64,000 bases of DNA, from assembly GCA_900317055.1 (NCBI GenBank), contig ONFF01000015.1:62001-126000 (forward strand). Direction: 5' to 3'. The DNA is from an uncultured Bacteroidales bacterium (GTDB lineage: Bacteria > Bacteroidota > Bacteroidia > Bacteroidales > F082). Of this stretch, positions 39,310 to 47,716 are shown in pieces (positions within the stretch are counted from its first letter, which is position 1; each line of letters begins with the position of its first letter). Below the pieces are notes generated by a model. That model searched no databases. It was not told the DNA's origin and saw only the letters and a program-made list of their open reading frames with translations. The translations under genes and the position numbers were made by a program.

Positions 39310-40686
39310 TTATCCCAAACGCTTGAATTGGCAGGTGAAGTGGCGCATCAGCTCGGCTTCCCAGGTGATTTCGAGACCGCGCTTGATGCTGTCGCGACGG
39401 TCGTACACATTCTTCAGTGCAGCAGCAATCACATCCATGTGGTTATTGGTGTAAACACGGCGTGGGATGCATAGACGCACGAAGTCGTTGCCACCGAAAC
39501 GGTTCTGACGCGTGACCGGGTCGCGATCAGCCAAAACATAACCGATTTCGCAGGCACGGATGCCAGCTTCAAGATAGAGTTCGCAAGTCAGCGTTTGGGC
39601 CGGGAACTCTTCCTTAGGAATCTGAGTCAACACCTTGTCGGCATCAACGAAGATGGCGTGACCGCCAGCAGGACGCTGATAAGGAATGCCATACTCATCG
39701 AGTTTGGCAGCGAGGTAGTGGACTTGCTTAATGCGGGTCTCAACCATGTCGAACTCGATGTTCTCCTTCAGACCGACGGCCAGAGCGTCCATGTCGCGGC
39801 CGTTCATACCACCATAGGTCAGGAAGCCCTCAAAGGGAATGCAGAACAACTTGGCACCTTCGTACCAATCTTTCTTGTTGGTGGCAATGAAACCACCCAT
39901 GTTGACGAGACCGTCCTTCTTGGCAGACATCGTCATTGAGTCGGCATAGCTGAACATTTCAAGAGCAATCTCGCGGAGGGTTTTGTTCTCATAACCCTTT
40001 TCACGGGTCTTGATGAAATAGGCATTCTCAATGAAACGGGCACTGTCGATGTTGACCGGCACACCGTATTTGTGGCAAAGTTCGCAAGTCTCGCGGATAT
40101 TCTGCATGCTTACGGGCTGACCGCCAACAGTGTTGTTGGTCACAGTGAGGACCATAAATGGCACATTGCCTTGGTTTTCTTTCAACACTTTCTCCAACTT
40201 CTCGAGGCTGACATTGCCCTTGAAAGGCACTTCCAGTTGGGTATCATAAGCCTCAGGCACAGTGACATCGATGGCGAAAGCCTTACGGCTCTCGATGTGA
40301 CCCTTGGTGGTGTCGAAGTGGGCATTGCCAGGCACAACCATACCAGGCTTCACGAGATAGCTGAACAGCACATTCTCGGCGGCACGGCCTTGGTGGGTGG
40401 GGATGACATACTCGAAACCGGTGAGTTCGGTGATGGTGTCCTTCATGTGATAGAACGAGCGGGCGCCGCCGTAGCTCTCGTCGCCCTGCATCATAGCAGC
40501 CCACTGACGGTCGCTCATGGCGCCGGTGCCGCTGTCGGTCAGCAAGTCGATGTAGACATAGTCGCTCTTCAGCATAAAGACATTCTGGTGGGCTTCGTTG
40601 AGCCACTTCTCGCGTTGTTCGCGGGTGGATTTCTTAATGGGTTCGACCATCTTGATTTTCCACGCTTCTGCAAATGGTAATTCCAT
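39310..40686 (-). CDS. tnaA: Tryptophanase (tryptophan indole-lyase)
   Basis: A 458-residue PLP enzyme of the beta-eliminating lyase family that splits tryptophan into indole, pyruvate and ammonia. Seen: LTDSGTGAMSDRQWAAMM, PTHQGRAAENVLF, PLP lysine in MSAKKDGLVNMGG and EGFLTYGGMNGRDM. Tryptophanase is favoured over tyrosine phenol-lyase because the sequence has FDTTKGH (Asp as in TnaA; phenol-lyase has Thr) and RACEIGYVLADRD (Ile where phenol-lyase has the substrate-binding Arg). No tnaB permease is adjacent. A leader of about 178 nt with a small ORF and hairpins precedes it, then an AT-rich repeat right before the ATG. Confidence 0.88.
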   Translation of the reverse strand: MELPFAEAWKIKMVEPIKKSTREQREKWLNEAHQNVFMLKSDYVYIDLLTDSGTGAMSDRQWAAMMQGDESYGGARSFYHMKDTITELTGFEYVIPTHQGRAAENVLFSYLVKPGMVVPGNAHFDTTKGHIESRKAFAIDVTVPEAYDTQLEVPFKGNVSLEKLEKVLKENQGNVPFMVLTVTNNTVGGQPVSMQNIRETCELCHKYGVPVNIDSARFIENAYFIKTREKGYENKTLREIALEMFSYADSMTMSAKKDGLVNMGGFIATNKKDWYEGAKLFCIPFEGFLTYGGMNGRDMDALAVGLKENIEFDMVETRIKQVHYLAAKLDEYGIPYQRPAGGHAIFVDADKVLTQIPKEEFPAQTLTCELYLEAGIRACEIGYVLADRDPVTRQNRFGGNDFVRLCIPRRVYTNNHMDVIAAALKNVYDRRDSIKRGLEITWEAELMRHFTCQFKRLG

Positions 40687-40867
40687 GATATTGTAAGATT
40701 TAAAGATTTAAAATTCAAAATTTGAGTGTTTTTGAAAACTATGTATTGGGAAGAAAAACTTCTTCCTAAAGGTAGTTTCAGAACCTATCGCGTTCCTTAA
40801 TGTTCAAGTAAACCATATTACCAAAGATGTGAGGCATATCAATAATAGGGTGCTTTCAAAAACGGTT
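40687..40867 (-). promoter_or_regulatory. Long leader of tnaA with hairpins
   Basis: From the promoter box at 40868 the transcript would run about 178 nt before the ATG. It contains a 19-codon ORF (40778-40837), a GAAC-gcgatag-GTTC hairpin at the ORF end, a GGAAGAAG-tttt-CTTCC-type hairpin near 40749-40768, and an AT-rich TTTGAATTTTAAATCTTTAAATC stretch (in two parts) next to the start codon. This layout allows attenuation, but no T-run terminator is seen. Confidence 0.45.
40778..40837 (-). CDS. Putative 19-residue leader peptide of tnaA
   Basis: ATG at 40837 to TGA at 40778, encoding MPHIFGNMVYLNIKERDRF. It has no Trp, unlike the TnaC leader of enterobacteria, so a tryptophan-stalling role is not supported by composition. 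It may be chance; it is listed because of its place in an unusually long leader. Confidence 0.3.
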   Translation of the reverse strand: MPHIFGNMVYLNIKERDRF

Positions 40868-40875
40868 CAAAGATA
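40868..40875 (-). promoter_or_regulatory. -7 promoter box (TATCTTTG) of tnaA
   Basis: CAAAGATA on the plus strand; exact match to TAnnTTTG. Confidence 0.5.
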
Positions 40876-40918
40876 CGGAGTTTTTTTGTATTGCAAGCGA
40901 TTTCAGCAAGTTTTTTCC

Positions 40919-40926
40919 TATTTTTG
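40919..40926 (+). promoter_or_regulatory. -7 promoter box (TATTTTTG) of the secreted adhesin-like gene
   Basis: Matches TAnnTTTG, with a leader of about 13 nt before the ATG at 40944. It is divergent from the tnaA promoter, about 45 bases apart. Confidence 0.6.
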
Positions 40927-40943
40927 CTCCAAATTTAAACTAT

Positions 40944-42044
40944 ATGAAAAAACTACTTCTTACTCTTCTTGTTTGCCTCACGGCAACATGCTCTTTTGCT
41001 GGAAGCATCTTGATTGAAGGCTTCGAATACGCCAACCACGACCTCGAATCGCCCATCGGTTGGATTTGTGACGACAACTCATGGCTTTGCGGCTACCTTG
41101 AAAAAGACCACAATCGCATCCCCCATACGGGCAACTGGTACGCCTTTGCCGAGGGCGACGAAGCCTGGATGTTCATGCCCATGTATCTGATACCGAGCAT
41201 GCAATACCGCTTCACCACTTGGGCCATCTCCGACGGTCAATATAGTCTCTCGCTTTGGGCAGGTTCAGCCCCAGATCGCGAGTCGATGACCCACCAATTC
41301 CACTCCGAAACCATCAGCAGTCAACAATATATGAAGGTTTCCGCCTATGTCGAAGAAATCCCGGAAGGCTGCGACTACATAGGCATTTGTGCCACCAAGC
41401 TCCAAGGCGGCTGTTTCCTTACCATCGACGACATCGAGGTTGAAATGGTGGAGCAATACACCTTCGAGGCAGAGGCCATTACGGGTGATACGGCCATGTA
41501 TCCAGGCACACAGGCTACCTTCCACTTCCTCATTCACAACACCGGCTACGACCCCGTTGACATCACCGTACATCCCTCAAACGAGTTCTTCACCGACTTC
41601 AGCTTCTATTCGAACGGTATCAACGCCACGACTTTCTCCACCCAACCCGACGAAACCGTGAGAGTAACCGTCAATGCCACGCTACGCCCTGAAATCGAAC
41701 CTGGAACGGTGGCTTGGTTGGACATCAACATGACCATTCCATGCAACTGCAATACGGCCATGGTCACATTTTGGGTGACGCCTTTGGATATTACATTGAC
41801 CGAGGAGAACAAAGATTTGAATATCAGCATCTATCCCAATCCCACCACCGATTTCGTCACCATCGAGGCGGATGAGCTGCAATCCGTCACATTGATTGAT
41901 TTAAATGGAAAAGCCCTCAGCAGCATGGCTACCAAGGGCAATTCCATTCGTCTTGATGTCAGCGACTTAAAAGCAAGCGTTTATTTCATCTCGGTCAAAA
42001 CACGCTCCACTTCTTCCTTCGTGAAGTCAATCTTAAAGATATGA
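40944..42044 (+). CDS. Secreted adhesin-like protein with T9SS sorting domain
   Basis: A 366-residue exported protein (signal MKKLLLTLLVCLTATCSFA). Residues about 20-170 (LIEGFEYANHD ... WICDDNSW ... CFLTIDDIEVEMVEQY) match a cleaved-adhesin / MAM-like jelly roll. An Ig-like region follows (about 170-285). The C-terminus is a T9SS type A domain (ISIYPNPTTDFVTIEAD ... ASVYFISVKTRSTSSFVKSI). The last 64 bases overlap, tail to tail, the end of the cysteate-synthase-like gene on the other strand, so the same DNA encodes both C-termini. Confidence 0.82.
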   Translation: MKKLLLTLLVCLTATCSFAGSILIEGFEYANHDLESPIGWICDDNSWLCGYLEKDHNRIPHTGNWYAFAEGDEAWMFMPMYLIPSMQYRFTTWAISDGQYSLSLWAGSAPDRESMTHQFHSETISSQQYMKVSAYVEEIPEGCDYIGICATKLQGGCFLTIDDIEVEMVEQYTFEAEAITGDTAMYPGTQATFHFLIHNTGYDPVDITVHPSNEFFTDFSFYSNGINATTFSTQPDETVRVTVNATLRPEIEPGTVAWLDINMTIPCNCNTAMVTFWVTPLDITLTEENKDLNISIYPNPTTDFVTIEADELQSVTLIDLNGKALSSMATKGNSIRLDVSDLKASVYFISVKTRSTSSFVKSILKI

Positions 42045-43273
42045 TTAGGCTTCAAATAGTAGAGCTCATGCTCTGCGTGGAAGCGTTTCTCTCCTCCACC
42101 CGTGATGTTGAGCATAATCACATCGTCCGCTTTCACCATTCCCTTTTCTACCGCCTGCTGTAATGATGCAGTGGCCACAGCTGCGGCATGGTAGATGTCG
42201 ATGCCCTCAGTTTCCTCAAACAAGGCCTTTGCGGCATTGGCTTCATCGTTGCTGACCGCAAGAATGTCGCCATTGGTGTCTTTCAATGCATCGTAAAGGC
42301 CACCAGCGAGGCTATAAGGCGGCTTGCGGTTGGAGAGCACTGGAGCACAGATTTCGGCTGCGTCTTTGCGGGCTTGGTCGGCATCATATGGCAACATGGC
42401 TCGTGAATCGGCACGCCAAGCGTCATACATCGGGATAAAAGGCTTGTTTTGCGACACAATTAGGCGAGCTTTATTCGATCCAAAACGACCATCACCGATG
42501 AAACGCAAATTGGCTTCCCAAGCAGCAATGGCACCCGTACCGCTTCCCACGGCTTGGAAATAGAAGTCAGGCGTACGACCGATGAAAGTTGTGGCCGACA
42601 TCATCGTGGTGCTCATGCCATCGCGGCGGGCAATGTTCTTGGCACCGCCTTCAGCCAAATAACCTTCCATTTCACATACCACATTCGAGAGATTGATGGC
42701 ATCAAAATAATCGCTGCCCGACTCAGTGGTGATGAGTTTTACGCAATCATTCAGCGGCTTGTCAAACCACAAAGCGTTGATGTTGTCCTGAGGCACACAA
42801 AGCAAGAGCTTGATGCCATTGTCGGAACACACCTTGGCAAAAGCCCGGGCAGTATTACCTGCCGAAGCCACGACCAGCACCTTGTCCTTCAGGTCATCGC
42901 CTAAGCGAGCGCACACCGAATAGGCCTCCATCTCCTTGAAGGAGCAAGTGGTCATGCGGGCATTGCGCTCAGGCCACCAACCATTAAAAATAATATATAG
43001 ATTATTCAAGCCCAAACGCTTGGCCAAGCCTTCGCTTTTATATGTGATAGGCTCTGACGGATTTTTAAGCATGGTCTTGATGGGCAACCAGTCGGCATAG
43101 CGGTACAAGCCAAGGCAAGCTCCTTCTTTCACCTCAAGTTGCTTTTTCTCATATACTGGGCGCACCATGCTTGGCTTGTCGCATTGCTTGTCGTCCAAAG
43201 TCCAGCCTTGGTCGTCGAAGACACGACCCGTAGCTACAGTTTGTAACTGGTATTTTGTAGGAGTGAAAATCAT
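41981..43273 (-). CDS. Cysteate synthase-like PLP enzyme (threonine synthase fold)
   Basis: A 430-residue fold-type II PLP enzyme. The PLP lysine is in TCSFKEMEAYS; the phosphate-binding loop region is VASAGNTARAF; GSGTGAIAAWEA and LNITGGGEKRF follow. The sequence matches what I know as Bacteroidales 'cysteate synthase', which makes cysteate from phosphoserine and sulfite, better than classical threonine synthase (SFKDRG). Cysteate is the head-group precursor of capnine-type sulfonolipids in Bacteroidota, so a lipid role is plausible. The start at 43273 follows from the promoter box at 43302-43309. The alternative is threonine synthase; substrate choice cannot be settled by eye. Confidence 0.75.
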   Translation of the reverse strand: MIFTPTKYQLQTVATGRVFDDQGWTLDDKQCDKPSMVRPVYEKKQLEVKEGACLGLYRYADWLPIKTMLKNPSEPITYKSEGLAKRLGLNNLYIIFNGWWPERNARMTTCSFKEMEAYSVCARLGDDLKDKVLVVASAGNTARAFAKVCSDNGIKLLLCVPQDNINALWFDKPLNDCVKLITTESGSDYFDAINLSNVVCEMEGYLAEGGAKNIARRDGMSTTMMSATTFIGRTPDFYFQAVGSGTGAIAAWEANLRFIGDGRFGSNKARLIVSQNKPFIPMYDAWRADSRAMLPYDADQARKDAAEICAPVLSNRKPPYSLAGGLYDALKDTNGDILAVSNDEANAAKALFEETEGIDIYHAAAVATASLQQAVEKGMVKADDVIMLNITGGGEKRFHAEHELYYLKPNHIFKIDFTKEEVERVLTEMK

Positions 43274-43301
43274 TGTTTTTCCATTTTTGCTTTTCAAGCT
43301 G

Positions 43302-43309
43302 CAAAGATA
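43302..43309 (-). promoter_or_regulatory. -7 promoter box (TATCTTTG) of the cysteate-synthase-like gene
   Basis: CAAAGATA on the plus strand. Transcription would begin near 43298, so the ATG at 43297 is too close and the ATG at 43273 is preferred. Confidence 0.55.
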
Positions 43310-43376
43310 GAAAAAAAGTAAATATATGGATTGTAAATATCTTTACTAAACGCTAGTGTCCTATATTCCTTTAGTC

Positions 43377-46300
43377 CTACTCGTCCATAGGCTTGAACAT
43401 CAGCAGAAAACGGGAAGCATCATCTCCAGTTTGTGCTTTGAAGGTATACGAAGGCGAGGCAAGCAAGTCAACTTCGGTACCAGTATGCGTGTCCAAAAGG
43501 TGAAGATAATCCAAATCAAGGCTTTGGGCTTCCATTTTTAAGGTATACTCCCCACTTTGTTTTACTAGATAGTTAAGCTCTACGACGAAAGCATGATCAA
43601 GTACAAGCATCACATAAGATTGCTGGTCGCGAGTAAAATAGAGCGAAAAAGGGCTGATTTTTGAGTCCATCAGAGGCATACCGACTCCTTCATCCATATT
43701 GATGCAAACCTTCTCGTTACCTACACTGAAACAAAGATAGGCATCATTTGTTTCAGCTTTTTGCCCGACTTGTGGATTGAGCGTCACCGTTTGCCCTTCT
43801 GCATTGGCTTTGACCAAAAAACCACGACCTACAGGTACGATATTACTTGTGGTATATACCCAGTTCTCACTATTGTCGAGATAATAGTAGCCGTCAGAAA
43901 CATCATCTGTTTTCGAGAAGGTGATTTCGTGTGCGGTTGGATTACCCAACAAGTTGAAGCCTTTCAAACTGGCATGGCTACCCTCATAATCCAAGCTGAC
44001 AGTTTGGCTAAAATCCCCACTATTGAGTGTGCCCCTCATACGCAATGTAACGGTAGGATTGTGGGCGTAGAGATAGCCATTTCCAGCACTCAACGAGAAG
44101 TTGCTTGCCTTGTAGTTGATCCATTCAGCTTCACCATAGGAATAAAGGTCATAATCTGCAGTAGTTAACTCCGTTGCTGGATTATACAAGGCAAACGGAA
44201 CTGCAATCGAGTACCATCCATCATTTTCAGAATACGCGCTAATGTATTTCTTAACAGTGGCCTGTACGCCCTCATTATGATGGACCAGTTGGCCTCCATC
44301 TTCGATGACCAATTGACCGGCATCATTACTAGCAGCCGTTCCCGTAACCGTAAGCGTTGCCCCATTGTGAACGGTGTGTTTGTCGAAGTAGAACAAATTA
44401 GCGATGGTTTCACTTTCGGTATGGTCGAATTCTTCGCTACGAATGAAAAGATAAACATCCTGCTGTCCTGAGGCATAGCAACTGAAAATAGGATTGCCAC
44501 CGTTGGGATTATAACGAATGATGTTGCGTGTGTTGGCTCCATTAGCTTTAATCGTGGCAGTACCATTTGAGGCAACATTGATTGTCCATTGACCATTGGC
44601 ATCATTGTTAGCTTGGGTTTTCAAATGATTAGCGGAGCTACTGGCAGCATAAAGGTAACCACCTGTCGTATTCCAATGGGAATCAAAGAAAGTCCATGCA
44701 CCGTTTTGTCCTCCCAAAGCCAATTCACAAACATCATCGCCAATACCTGCAATGACATTGTTGCTGATGGTCACCGGCGCCGCCGAACGGTTGTTGTTGT
44801 TTTGTGTGGTTCCCAAAGCCTTGCCTGCTGATGTGTTCACAATGAGATAAGTCCTTCCCGCAACTAGTTGGTCTGTGGAAGTGACAAGGTAATACTTTTG
44901 TTCAAAAGGTTGACCCGCATAAACAAACACTGCATTCACCGTAACATTACTAGCAGGCATCTCAAATTGGTTTTCATTGACGGTGACAGTATTGCCTTGG
45001 ACATCAGTAACAATCCAATGGTCAAGTTCGTAAGTTGGAGCTGGCATAGCCGTCAAAGTGATGATGGTCTCCGCAATGGCTTCCGTGACACTGGCACTGA
45101 TGCTACCATTTTCAACTGCAGCAAGCGTAATGGTGTACAATTGTTCCCATTGGGCATAAAGGGTCAAGTCGTCGAGCAAGGTGACAGAGGCTCCGTCAGC
45201 ATAATAGTCGCCAGTGCCGTCAATAGCTGTGTTCCATCCTTCAAAAACGAAGCCTTCTCTTGTAAAGGTGTTGCTTTGCAACGCCGTAGGCTCAAATTCG
45301 TTTACGGTTTGGTCGTTCATCACTCCAGAGCCGCCATTGGAGTTGAAATGGATGCTGTGGGTTGGGGTAGACATATTAGCTGTCTTCTTATAGAGTTGAA
45401 CAGCTTGCTGACCAGTGTAAGTGCTTGATTTAAAGTAGCGGAAACGCTCTTGGCCAGAATTGGCATTATACCTAAGATAGGCACCTCCTGAACCAACAAT
45501 GTCGATATTTCCTCCATTAAAGGCAATAGTATTGACCAAAGGAGTGTTGCTCGAAGTAAGTCCATTACTATTAGAACCGTGCCCAATATACTTTCCACTT
45601 GCCCCTTGTATGGAATAACCACCACCAACTATAGCAATTGTAAATTTAGCTGCATCGGTGGTGGAATTGGAAGCAATAGTATTACCACTAATGGTAACTG
45701 GGATAGTATTACTAACAACATCCAAATTCGTCAATCCACCATTAAATGCCTTATTACCAGTTTCATATACAATCAAATACTCTCCACTCCAATCCGTTAA
45801 TGCAGAGGTCACTTTCACATAATCACCATTGGTATCGCCTTGCACAAAAGTAGCCATCACGGTTACATTGAAAGCAGGCATGACAAAGCTGTTACCGCTA
45901 ACAGTGACAGTGGTATTCATGTCGCCTGTCTTGAAGACATACCATGAATAGAGACTATAACCATTATTGGGTGTGGCTGTCAAAGTGATGGTTGTACCCG
46001 ACTTGGCACTTGTTTCAGAAACATTGATGGTTCCATGGCTGACATTGCCCAAAGTGATGTCATAATAGTTGTTATTCTGCACAAATGTGGCACTGACCGT
46101 GACGGCATAGCTAGGCATGGTGAAGGTACCGTTGCTGCTCACCGTGACTGTGGTGCTTGGACTACCTGTTTTAAACACCGTATAAGTGCCAACCATATAA
46201 CCAGGTTCAGGTGTGGCTGTGATGGAGACCGTAGTACCTTCCATGGCACTCTCGGGAGCCGACACGCTACCATGCGACAAACCTGAGGCGCAAGTGATAT

Positions 46301-47096
46301 TATAGTACATTCCACCTTGCCAGTTCTCATCCCAAATCATGTGGGCATATTCCGGATGGTCAATGAAAGGATTGCGGTTATTCTGATAGCCATAGACAGC
46401 GTTGTTACGAGCAATTTCCTTGTCACTCACAGGGTCTTCATCGCTCCAACGCAGCAACATAGTCATGGCCCAAGGAAGAATCTCTGACTTATTGGTCATG
46501 CCACTCGTACCCCAATCGCTATCCTCGCTGTAATAGCGTACGCTCATGTAGAAATAGCCGCGTGCAATGTCACCTTTGTACTCGTCAATAGGTTCAAACA
46601 CTCTACCCGAATAGCCAGAAGTGACACAAGGTCCCAACTTGGAACCATTGCCCGAGGTATAAATAGGATTGTTGACCTCGCCATAAGGATAGTTGCTGCG
46701 TTGTCCATTGACATAGCCGTCGGTAGGATACACATGGAAAAGGTCGCTGCGGGGCGTAGTGCTCTCGTTGAACCAACTCTGCGGCCAGGTATGCTCACGG
46801 TTCCAGCAGTCGCCTTCATGTTCGTATTCGCCACATAATCCAGTACTCGGGCTATACTCAATATTAGAATAGATATCCCAGATCTTTCCATTAGGCTTGC
46901 AATCGGTGTAGGCAAAGGCATTAATCAAGCCATTATAACTAACCACATGATGTCCCTTGATGATGTTGTGAAGGGCAACTTTCAGTTCATCACCTGTTTT
47001 TCCATTGGCGTTGTTATAATAACCGTTTGGGATTTGTGCCCATAAACCAAAGCTCGTAAAAACAAGCAAAATAAGCGTCGACAAAACCTTCTTCAT
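43377..47096 (-). CDS. Giant secreted endonuclease I with bacterial repeat domains
   Basis: About 1239 residues from MKKVLSTLILLVFTSFGLWA (signal peptide). The Endonuclease I domain (about 22-265) keeps CWNREHTWPQSWF and PTDGYVNGQRSN; the DLHH of its paralogue is DLFH here, but the catalytic REH is intact. Next are repeat modules of about 75 residues (GLSHGSVSAPESAMEGTTV, GNVSHGTINVSETSAKSGTT) and an InlB/Listeria-Bacteroides-type repeat (IHFNSNGGSGVMNDQTV). Further repeats follow (VENGSISASVTEAIA), interleaved with two beta-trefoil-like segments (GGYSIQGASGKYIG; YLIVNTSAGKALG). It ends in a tail DASRFLLMFKPMDE without YPNPT. That ending is seen in other long Bacteroidota surface proteins, so export by T9SS is possible but not proven. 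Confidence 0.82.
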   Translation of the reverse strand: MKKVLSTLILLVFTSFGLWAQIPNGYYNNANGKTGDELKVALHNIIKGHHVVSYNGLINAFAYTDCKPNGKIWDIYSNIEYSPSTGLCGEYEHEGDCWNREHTWPQSWFNESTTPRSDLFHVYPTDGYVNGQRSNYPYGEVNNPIYTSGNGSKLGPCVTSGYSGRVFEPIDEYKGDIARGYFYMSVRYYSEDSDWGTSGMTNKSEILPWAMTMLLRWSDEDPVSDKEIARNNAVYGYQNNRNPFIDHPEYAHMIWDENWQGGMYYNITCASGLSHGSVSAPESAMEGTTVSITATPEPGYMVGTYTVFKTGSPSTTVTVSSNGTFTMPSYAVTVSATFVQNNNYYDITLGNVSHGTINVSETSAKSGTTITLTATPNNGYSLYSWYVFKTGDMNTTVTVSGNSFVMPAFNVTVMATFVQGDTNGDYVKVTSALTDWSGEYLIVYETGNKAFNGGLTNLDVVSNTIPVTISGNTIASNSTTDAAKFTIAIVGGGYSIQGASGKYIGHGSNSNGLTSSNTPLVNTIAFNGGNIDIVGSGGAYLRYNANSGQERFRYFKSSTYTGQQAVQLYKKTANMSTPTHSIHFNSNGGSGVMNDQTVNEFEPTALQSNTFTREGFVFEGWNTAIDGTGDYYADGASVTLLDDLTLYAQWEQLYTITLAAVENGSISASVTEAIAETIITLTAMPAPTYELDHWIVTDVQGNTVTVNENQFEMPASNVTVNAVFVYAGQPFEQKYYLVTSTDQLVAGRTYLIVNTSAGKALGTTQNNNNRSAAPVTISNNVIAGIGDDVCELALGGQNGAWTFFDSHWNTTGGYLYAASSSANHLKTQANNDANGQWTINVASNGTATIKANGANTRNIIRYNPNGGNPIFSCYASGQQDVYLFIRSEEFDHTESETIANLFYFDKHTVHNGATLTVTGTAASNDAGQLVIEDGGQLVHHNEGVQATVKKYISAYSENDGWYSIAVPFALYNPATELTTADYDLYSYGEAEWINYKASNFSLSAGNGYLYAHNPTVTLRMRGTLNSGDFSQTVSLDYEGSHASLKGFNLLGNPTAHEITFSKTDDVSDGYYYLDNSENWVYTTSNIVPVGRGFLVKANAEGQTVTLNPQVGQKAETNDAYLCFSVGNEKVCINMDEGVGMPLMDSKISPFSLYFTRDQQSYVMLVLDHAFVVELNYLVKQSGEYTLKMEAQSLDLDYLHLLDTHTGTEVDLLASPSYTFKAQTGDDASRFLLMFKPMDE

Positions 47097-47125
47097 GACA
47101 AAGTCTATTTTCAATTATTGTACGG

Positions 47126-47133
47126 CAAAGATA
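47126..47133 (-). promoter_or_regulatory. -7 promoter box (TATCTTTG) of the giant nuclease gene
   Basis: CAAAGATA on the plus strand, 30 bases before the chosen ATG at 47096. Confidence 0.55.
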
Positions 47134-47177
47134 GGGATTATTATGCATTTATAGTTTTTAAAAAGTAGTGAATAAGC

Positions 47178-47210
47178 AAAAAAAAGAGCGGCAACCTATG
47201 TTACCGCCCT
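47178..47210 (-). terminator. Terminator of the exbB-exbD operon
   Basis: On the minus strand GGGCGGTAAC-ata-GGTTGCCGCTC forms a stem followed by TTTTTTTT, 22 bases after the last exbD stop. Confidence 0.85.
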
Positions 47211-47231
47211 TTCTGTTAAACATAAAACACA

Positions 47232-47702
47232 TCAGTTCTCCAAGGCACTGCCTTTCAGTGTCGTGTAGTTGATACGGAAGGCACCCACCTTACGGAGTTC
47301 CTGCTTCACGTCGGTGACGACACCCATACGGGTATCCTTATGCACCTTCAAAGCGGTGGTCAGCAGGGGGATGTCGGCAGGGTTACGCGAGTCACGTTCC
47401 TTCTGAATCCAGTCGGCGATGTCGGCGGGAGTGGCGAAGGAATCATCCAATTGGATACGCGATTCGGTACCGAGTTTGCTGTCGCGCGGGGCACCGATGT
47501 AGATGGAGCTCACCAAAGCCTTATGCTCGAGTTTCTGAATCTCGGTAGCTTTTGGCAGGGGTGATGCTTTCACCTTCAGTTCGACGTCACGCATCGTAGT
47601 CGTGATCATGAAGAAGAATATCAACATGTAGACGATGTCGGGCAATGAAGAGGTGCTCACTTGCGGCACTTCCTTCTTTCCTTCTTTTCTGAATTTTGCC
47701 AT
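47232..47702 (-). CDS. exbD: ExbD/TolR-family protein, second copy
   Basis: A 156-residue inner-membrane protein with a short cytoplasmic N-terminus (KFRKEGKKEVPQVSTSSL), one membrane helix with the essential Asp (PDIVYMLIFFFMITTTM), and a periplasmic domain. With ExbB it forms the proton-driven motor that energises TonB-dependent receptors such as the one at 3219. It is the last gene of the four-gene operon, 14 bases after the first exbD. Confidence 0.9.
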   Translation of the reverse strand: MAKFRKEGKKEVPQVSTSSLPDIVYMLIFFFMITTTMRDVELKVKASPLPKATEIQKLEHKALVSSIYIGAPRDSKLGTESRIQLDDSFATPADIADWIQKERDSRNPADIPLLTTALKVHKDTRMGVVTDVKQELRKVGAFRINYTTLKGSALEN

Positions 47703-47716
47703 ATCTCTATCCTCCT

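Noticed and set aside
39310-40686. Tyrosine phenol-lyase instead of tryptophanase
   Set aside because: The specificity residues visible (FDTT and RACEIG) match tryptophanase; phenol-lyase has Thr and Arg at these places.
40778-40837. TnaC-type tryptophan-sensing leader peptide
   Set aside because: The 19-residue ORF has no tryptophan, so the known TnaC mechanism is not supported; kept only as a possible ORF.
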